From positions 1 to 9,240 of the forward strand of contig JANNHP010000143.1 in the NCBI GenBank assembly GCA_031404455.1: DNA of 9,240 nucleotides, read 5' to 3'. Positions within the stretch are counted from its first letter, which is position 1. Each line of letters begins with the position of its first letter. Positions 4,642 to 9,240 of the stretch are shown here, piece by piece. The position numbers and the translations under genes were made by a program. The notes beneath the pieces are model-generated. The model worked only from the letters and a program-made list of their open reading frames with translations, did not search any database and was not told the DNA's origin. This DNA is from JANNHP01 sp031404455 (GTDB lineage: Bacteria; Planctomycetota; JAJSAM01; JAJVHW01).

Positions 4642-7487
4642 ACCGCATCCTTCCCGCGCCAGGCTTCGCAGCGGGAACAGAGAGGATCACCGCCTCCGGC
4701 CGGCGCCTTCACGTGCGATCGCCGGCGCCAGCAGCGCGCGCAGCGTTCGAGTTCCGAGCGTCCGACGGCGAGCGTCAGCCCGGGCATCTCGCCCGGCGTG
4801 TGCTCGTGTCCCGGATCGGGCTGCCCGGGCGCCATCGGAGCGCGGAACTCGGCGACGCCGAGGATCTCCTCGAGCCCCTCGGGATCGTGCTCGCCGAGGA
4901 ACCGCGAGGAGTCGTCGAGGAGCGCCTCGGCGAGCTTCGCATCGGTCGCGACCCAGCGCACCGCGACGTCCTGACCCGAGCCGACGACGCCCGCCTTGCG
5001 CAGCGGATCGACCTTCTTCTGGATCTCCGAGCGCACTCGGCGGACGGTGTCGACCCACGCCGCGCGCGCGGGATCGTGCGAGCCGTGGTGCGGCCAGGGC
5101 TCGAGATGGACGCTCGCCTGCTTCTCGATGCCGGGCACGGCGTCCCACGCCTCCTCGCAAGTGTGGACGAGGATCGGCGCCCAGCACTTGATCAGCACGC
5201 TCGCGAGGCGCAGGAGCGACGTCTTCGCCGAACGGCACGCGACGCTCGCGGCGTCGGCGCAGTAGAGGCGGTCCTTCACGAGATCGAGGTAGAAGGCCGA
5301 GAGATCGGCGTCCATGAACTCTCGCAGCGCGGTCGCGCCGCGCTGGAATTCGAAGTCGTCGTAGGCGTTCTCGACCTCGGCGAGCACGTGGTCGGCGCGC
5401 TGGATGACCCAGCGGTCGATGGCGTGCGCCTGGTGGAGGTCCACGGCGTCCTCGCGCGAGAACCCGCCGAGGCCGCCGAGGATGAAGCGCAGCGTGTTGC
5501 GGATCTTGCGGTACTGGTCGGCGGCGGGATCGAAGAGCCGCCTGCTGATGGCGATGTCCTCGAAGTAGTTGCCCGAGGCGAAGAAGAGCCGCGCGATGTC
5601 GGCACCGAGCTGCTTCGTCAGCACCTCGGTCGAGAGCTCCTTCATGCCGCCCTTGCTCTTGCTCACCTTGTCGCCGGCGTCGTCGGTGAAGAACCCGTTC
5701 GTGACGCACGCCTTGAACGGCGCGACGCCCGTCGTCGCGATCGACGGCAGGAGCGACGACTGGAACCAGCCGCGGTGCTGGTCCTGGCTCTCGAGGTAGA
5801 CGTCGGCCGGGAAGGCGAGGCCGCGCTTGCCCGTGCAGACGCTCTTCCACGAGGAGCCCGATTCGAACCAGACGTCGAAGATGTCGGTCTCGCGGCGCCA
5901 CGCCGAACCGCCGCACTCGCAGCGGAGGCCGGCGGGTGCCAGGTCCTTCACGTCACGCACGAACCAGGCGTCGGCGCCCTCGCGGGCGACGATGTCGCGG
6001 ACGTGGCGGATGAGGCGCACGTGCTCCTTCCCCGTCGTCACCCTCCCGCACGCCTCGCAGTAGAGCGCAGGGATCGGCACGCCCCACGTGCGCTGACGCG
6101 AGATGCACCAGTCGGGCCGCGTCTTCAGCATGCCCATCATCCGCTGCTTGCCCCAGGCGGGGACCCACTTCACGGACTCGCACGCGGCGAGCGCGCGGTC
6201 GCGCAGTCCCTCGTGGTCCACGAGGATGAACCACTGGTCGGTGGCGCGGAAGATGACCGGCCGCTTGCAGCGCCAGCAGTGCGGGTAGCTGTGGGAAAGC
6301 TGCGCGAGCGCGGCCAGGGCTCCGCGCTCGCGCAGCTTTCCCAGTACCACCGGGTCGGCCTTGAACACGTGCGTCCCGACGAGTTCGGGAAGGCCGGCCT
6401 CCGCCGTGTAGAGACCATCCGGGCCGACGGGGCAGAGGATCTGGAGACCCTCGCGTTTCCCGGTCGCGAAGTCGTCGGCGCCGTGGCCGGGCGCGGTGTG
6501 GACGCAGCCCGTGCCGTCGTCGGCGCTCACGTAGTCGGCAGCGACGACGGGCACCTCGCGGTCGAGGAACGGGTGCCGGAGATGGACGCCCAGGAGTTCG
6601 CGTCCCTTCACGACCCAGGGGATCTCGTGGTCCGTCGCTCCCGTGGCAGCGAGATACGACTCCACGCGAGCGAGCGCAACGATCGCGCGCTGCTGCCGGT
6701 CGGGACCGTCGTGCAGCACGAGCGCGTAGTCGAGATCCGGGTTGACGGCGACCGCCACGTTCGCGGGCAGCGTCCACGGCGTCGTCGTCCAGATCACGAC
6801 CGATGCCGCGAGTCCGCCGACGCGCGCAAGATCGCGCTCGGCGACGGCGAATCGCACGTGGACCGACGACGACGTCTCCGGGCCGTACTCGATCTCCGCC
6901 TCCGCGAGCGCCGTCCTGCAGGTGACGCACCAGTGGATGGAGCGCAGCCCGCGCGCGACGTAGCCCTTCTCGGCGAGGTCGGCGAAGACGTCGAGGATGC
7001 CCGCCTCGTAATCTGGCGACATCGTGAGGTACGGACGGTCCCAGTCGGCGATCGCGCCGAAGCGCTCGAAGTTGTCGCGCTGGACCGCCACGTACTTCTC
7101 GGCGTACTCGCGGCAGAGCCGGCGCACGTCGGTCGCGGGCGTCGCCGACGCCTTCGAGCCGAGCTCCTTCATGACGTTGTGCTCGATCGGCAGTCCGTGG
7201 CAGTCCCAGCCGGGCACCATCGGAGCGTCGAACCCGCGCATCGTCCGGTAGCGGACGATCGCGTCCTTCAGGATCTTGTTCCGGAAGTGGCCGACGTGGC
7301 CCTCGCCGTTCGCGTACGGAGGCCCGTCGTGCATGACGTAGAGGGGCTTGCCGCGCCGCGCCTCGCGGATCTTCGCGTAGAGGTCCATCGCCTTCCAGCG
7401 CGCCAGGATCGCGGGTTCGCGCTCGACGAGGTTGGCTTTCATCGGGAAAGCCGTGTCGGGGAGGTTCAGCGTGTCTTTCCAGGCCAT
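4638..7487 (-). CDS. ileS: Isoleucyl-tRNA synthetase
   Basis: This 949-residue cytoplasmic class I synthetase charges tRNA-Ile, and its length is normal for bacterial IleRS. The nucleotide-binding motif appears as HVGH (64-67) after 'PPYANG', followed by 'WDCHGLPIE'. The CP1 editing domain shows the Thr-rich WTTTPW (233-238) and HTAPGHGADDF (330-340) motifs used to clear mischarged valine. The second signature is KVSKS (607-611), in place of KMSKS. The C-terminal zinc site C916/C919/C937/C940 is typical of the IleRS1, mupirocin-sensitive bacterial type. The start is ATG at 7487 ('MAWKDTLNLPDT'); in-frame sequence back to 7661 lies over DUF167 and is not IleRS-like. No strong ribosome binding site precedes it. 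It lies 31 bases after DUF167 and overlaps purN by four bases. lspA, a common downstream partner of ileS elsewhere, is not here. Codons 382-399 contain a 22-bp inverted repeat. Confidence 0.98.
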   Translation of the reverse strand: MAWKDTLNLPDTAFPMKANLVEREPAILARWKAMDLYAKIREARRGKPLYVMHDGPPYANGEGHVGHFRNKILKDAIVRYRTMRGFDAPMVPGWDCHGLPIEHNVMKELGSKASATPATDVRRLCREYAEKYVAVQRDNFERFGAIADWDRPYLTMSPDYEAGILDVFADLAEKGYVARGLRSIHWCVTCRTALAEAEIEYGPETSSSVHVRFAVAERDLARVGGLAASVVIWTTTPWTLPANVAVAVNPDLDYALVLHDGPDRQQRAIVALARVESYLAATGATDHEIPWVVKGRELLGVHLRHPFLDREVPVVAADYVSADDGTGCVHTAPGHGADDFATGKREGLQILCPVGPDGLYTAEAGLPELVGTHVFKADPVVLGKLRERGALAALAQLSHSYPHCWRCKRPVIFRATDQWFILVDHEGLRDRALAACESVKWVPAWGKQRMMGMLKTRPDWCISRQRTWGVPIPALYCEACGRVTTGKEHVRLIRHVRDIVAREGADAWFVRDVKDLAPAGLRCECGGSAWRRETDIFDVWFESGSSWKSVCTGKRGLAFPADVYLESQDQHRGWFQSSLLPSIATTGVAPFKACVTNGFFTDDAGDKVSKSKGGMKELSTEVLTKQLGADIARLFFASGNYFEDIAISRRLFDPAADQYRKIRNTLRFILGGLGGFSREDAVDLHQAHAIDRWVIQRADHVLAEVENAYDDFEFQRGATALREFMDADLSAFYLDLVKDRLYCADAASVACRSAKTSLLRLASVLIKCWAPILVHTCEEAWDAVPGIEKQASVHLEPWPHHGSHDPARAAWVDTVRRVRSEIQKKVDPLRKAGVVGSGQDVAVRWVATDAKLAEALLDDSSRFLGEHDPEGLEEILGVAEFRAPMAPGQPDPGHEHTPGEMPGLTLAVGRSELERCARCWRRRSHVKAPAGGGDPLCSRCEAWRGKDAV
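4648..4652 (-). promoter_or_regulatory. Ribosome binding site of purN
   Basis: Read on the minus strand, AAGGA (within GGGAAGGAT) lies six bases before the GTG start at 4641, inside the last codons of ileS. It supports the GTG start. It also means purN can recruit its own ribosomes in addition to coupling through the four-base overlap. Confidence 0.6.
6292..6343. repeat. Perfect 22-bp inverted repeat inside ileS
   Basis: The left arm is 6292-6313 and the right arm is 6322-6343. They are exact reverse complements over all 22 bases, around the 8-base loop CCAGGGCT (6314-6321). Pairing stops at 6291/6344. The ileS reading frame runs through it intact, encoding LGKLRERG on one arm and roughly AALAQLSH on the other (residues 382-399). 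This linker comes just before the conserved 'HSYPHCWRCK' block. There is no T-run, so it is not an intrinsic terminator. It is by far the longest hairpin found by eye in the window. Confidence 0.95.
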
Positions 7488-7509
7488 GCGACGAGGTTCG
7501 ATGGATGCG

Positions 7510-7539
7510 GCGCGACGGTCAAGAAGCGAGACGTCGCGC
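7510..7539. repeat. 8-bp inverted repeat around the DUF167 stop codon
   Basis: GCGCGACG (7510-7517) and CGTCGCGC (7532-7539) can pair around a 14-base loop that holds the DUF167 stop codon (7519-7521). It straddles the end of DUF167 and the 31-base gap before ileS. No U-tract follows in the leftward transcript, so a terminator call is not supported. A stem of this size is near what chance gives at this GC content. Confidence 0.3.
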
Positions 7540-7809
7540 GACCTCCGCCGGAGCGAGACCTTCGACCCGGACCGACTTCCGCGGACTCGTGGTACCGCGG
7601 ACGACGACGACGTTGCGTCGCGGCACGCCGAGCTTCTCGGACAGGAGATCGCACACGGCATCGTTGGCGCGGCCGCGCTCCGGCGCCGCTGCGACCTGCA
7701 CTTTCAGCGCGTCGCCGTGGGGGCCCGCGATGCGCGAGCGCGAGGCGCCGGGGACGACCTTCACGTCGATCAGCGTCGCCTTGCCGTCGGGCGACGCCGT
7801 GAGGGACAT
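7519..7809 (-). CDS. DUF167 (UPF0235/YggU family) protein
   Basis: This is a 96-residue, single-domain soluble protein of the DUF167 family, whose biochemical role is not established. The family hallmarks are present in order: 'DVKVVPGASRSRI' (15-27), 'LKVQVAAAPERGRAND' (35-50, the conserved A-P-x-x-G-x-A-N block), and 'VVVVRGTTSPRKSVRV' (67-82, the G-x-x-S-x-x-K block). The length is usual for the family. The start is ATG at 7809, overlapping the preceding stop by one base (TGATG). Translation is probably coupled to the upstream gene, although a GAGG stretch sits two bases ahead of the start. ileS follows after 31 bases. Confidence 0.93.
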   Translation of the reverse strand: MSLTASPDGKATLIDVKVVPGASRSRIAGPHGDALKVQVAAAPERGRANDAVCDLLSEKLGVPRRNVVVVRGTTSPRKSVRVEGLAPAEVARRLAS

Positions 7810-9240
7810 CACCTCGGCTTCTTCCCGAGGTTCTTCATGTAGTCGTCGATCTGCTCGTTCGTCAGGATCTGCGCGTCCTTCGCGTCGCGGCCGTCGAGGA
7901 GCACGTACGAGTCCGTCCCGGCGAACGACTGCCGCCACGCCTGCACGGCGAGGACGACCTCGTGCGGGTCGCCGCCCGCCTTCTTGCGCAGGTCGTCGTA
8001 TCCCGCGAGCGTGTTGATCTCGCGGCGCAGCGCGGTCTCCTCGTCGCCCGGGATCTGGGCGCCGGCGGCCACGGCGCGGTCGAAGAGCGCCTGCGCGGCG
8101 GCGGGGTGTCCGAGCTCGACGAACATCCAGGCCAGGCCGACCGCGACGTCGCCGGGCACCTGGTTGACCTTCGCCAGGATGAAGTTGGCGGCGATCTCCT
8201 CGCGCGTGAGGTCCGACCAGCTCATCACCTTCTTGCCCTTGCCGGCGCCGCCCGCGAGCACGTTGTCCACGGTGTACTTCGATTCCGTGGGCTTCTCCTC
8301 GAGGTTCAGCCGGTACGTCACGCCGGGACTCGCTCCCGGCAGACCCTTCAGCTCGTCGCCCGAGGCGAAGATCTTCCCCTCGCCGAGGAGCTGGATCCAC
8401 GCGGCCCACGCGTTCTGCGCCGCCGCGAGACGGGAGACGTGCTTCGCGGCGCGGTCCTGATAGGGATACGTCTTCAGCGCCGTCGTCGCGCCTTGGAGCT
8501 GGCCGGCCGCCGCCGCGAAGTCGTAGTCGAAGACCACGCCCGCTCCGGAGCCGCCGGTGCGCAGCGCGCGGACCGCGGCGACGTAAGCGAGTTTGTCCGC
8601 CTCCATCTTCGAGAGGAGCGTGGTGACGTACTCCTCGCGCCAGTCGCCGCGCTTGTTGCGGGCGTCCTGGACGAGAGACTTCAGCTTCTCGTTCGTGGGC
8701 GCCGTCGCCTCGACGTCGTCCGCCCACTTCTTCAGAGACTCGATCGCCTTCTCGAACTCCTCGGCCTTGCGAAGCTCCTCGCCCGCCACGACGACCGCGT
8801 GGAGGTCCTTTTCGGCGAGATCGATCTCGCGCGCCTCGACCTTCTGGAGCTCGTCCTTCGCATCCTTCACGATCTGCATGTGCTTCGCCGCGTCGGGGCT
8901 CTTCAGCCAGCCCTCGGCGCTCAGGATGGCGTCTTGCCAGCGCTTCGACTTCTCGAACTCGTCGAGCTTCGACTTGCTGTCCGCCCACCATGTGCGCGCG
9001 GCGGTCTCGGTCGCCGTCTTGTCGTCCTCCATGCTCTTCAGCGTGTCGCGGATCGACTTCGCGCGCTCGAGGGCGGGCTTGATCGAGTCGGCGGCGCGAG
9101 CGTCCGAGTGGGCGGCCCTGAGCGCCTCGTATTCGTCCGCGAGCTTGAGGAGTTCGGCCTTCTTCTCGAGCGTGATCTCGCGGGGGTCCTTGTCCTTGAT
9201 CTTGTAGTAGGCCTTCTCGGCGTCGCCGGCGATCAGGCGC
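7809..9240 (-). CDS. Helix-rich protein of unknown function, 5' end outside the window
   Basis: The frame is open from the window edge to a TGA at 7811-7809, giving 476 visible residues; the true start and any signal peptide lie upstream. An internal ATG at 9032 is in frame, but residues 1-69 before it are equally protein-like, so it is not taken as the start. I do not recognise the protein. About residues 1-220 are rich in Glu, Lys, Ala and Leu with aromatic spacing (for example 'KSKRWQDAILSAEGWLKSP' and 'LRKAEEFEKAIESLKKWAD'), suggesting coiled coil or degenerate TPR-like helical hairpins. A middle part with Gly-rich stretches (about 225-335) looks globular. A TPR-like 'AWMFVELGHPAAAQALFDRAVAAG' stretch follows at about 365-388. 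There are no catalytic motifs, cysteines or membrane helices. It overlaps DUF167 by one base and may head the ileS transcript. A scaffold role is only a guess. Confidence 0.75.
   Translation of the reverse strand, partial: RLIAGDAEKAYYKIKDKDPREITLEKKAELLKLADEYEALRAAHSDARAADSIKPALERAKSIRDTLKSMEDDKTATETAARTWWADSKSKLDEFEKSKRWQDAILSAEGWLKSPDAAKHMQIVKDAKDELQKVEAREIDLAEKDLHAVVVAGEELRKAEEFEKAIESLKKWADDVEATAPTNEKLKSLVQDARNKRGDWREEYVTTLLSKMEADKLAYVAAVRALRTGGSGAGVVFDYDFAAAAGQLQGATTALKTYPYQDRAAKHVSRLAAAQNAWAAWIQLLGEGKIFASGDELKGLPGASPGVTYRLNLEEKPTESKYTVDNVLAGGAGKGKKVMSWSDLTREEIAANFILAKVNQVPGDVAVGLAWMFVELGHPAAAQALFDRAVAAGAQIPGDEETALRREINTLAGYDDLRKKAGGDPHEVVLAVQAWRQSFAGTDSYVLLDGRDAKDAQILTNEQIDDYMKNLGKKPR

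Noticed and set aside
6209..6225. Near-palindrome CCTCGTGG T CCACGAGG in ileS
   Set aside because: It has a single-base centre and conserved coding content, and no regulatory context.
7240..7259. 8-bp stem with a 4-base loop in ileS (ATCGTCCG/CGGACGAT)
   Set aside because: It covers codons for conserved IleRS residues (IVRYRTM), and stems of 6-8 bp recur throughout this GC-rich window.
4713..7802. Open frame of about 1000 codons on the plus strand opposite ileS
   Set aside because: It is the same GC artefact: low-complexity Arg/Val/Ala translation with no motif, fully opposite IleRS and running on into DUF167.

Overview
This is a very GC-rich bacterial segment, densely packed with genes. 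Codon third positions are almost all G or C, so long open frames appear by chance on the opposite strands of the real genes. The largest gap between genes is about 34 bases. No tRNA, rRNA, CRISPR array, insertion sequence, phage gene or attachment site is visible. The phylum cannot be fixed from the sequence alone. The PurN signature (NIHPALLP followed by FGGKGM) and the helix-rich protein of unknown function would fit a Planctomycetota-like or other deep-branching high-GC lineage, but that is a weak inference.

The left 1.15 kb is read rightward. It holds the last 12 codons of a probable short-chain dehydrogenase/reductase (1-39), a metallo-beta-lactamase-fold hydrolase that overlaps its stop through a TTG start (36-686), and a stand-alone two-CBS-domain protein with a clear ribosome binding site (721-1152). 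The rest, 1172-9240, is read leftward. In transcription order it holds a helix-rich protein of unknown function whose beginning lies beyond the window (7809-9240), a DUF167/YggU-family protein (7519-7809), isoleucyl-tRNA synthetase ileS (4638-7487), phosphoribosylglycinamide formyltransferase purN (4003-4641) and excinuclease subunit uvrA (1172-4003). The two blocks converge with only 19 bases between stop codons.

The leftward genes look like one transcription unit. The unknown gene and DUF167 overlap by 1 base (TGATG), DUF167 and ileS are 31 bases apart, ileS and purN overlap by 4 bases (GTGA), and purN and uvrA overlap by 1 base (TGATG). The products serve isoleucine charging of tRNA, purine biosynthesis and nucleotide excision repair. 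These are housekeeping functions with no shared pathway, so the linkage probably reflects compact genome packing and co-expression rather than a dedicated machine.

I do not see a new defence, mobile or biosynthetic system here. The most unusual signals are two perfect inverted repeats inside conserved genes: a 22-bp stem with an 8-base loop in ileS (6292-6343) and a 12-bp stem with a 5-base loop in purN (4331-4359). Both are much longer than the 6-8 bp hairpins scattered through the rest of the window.
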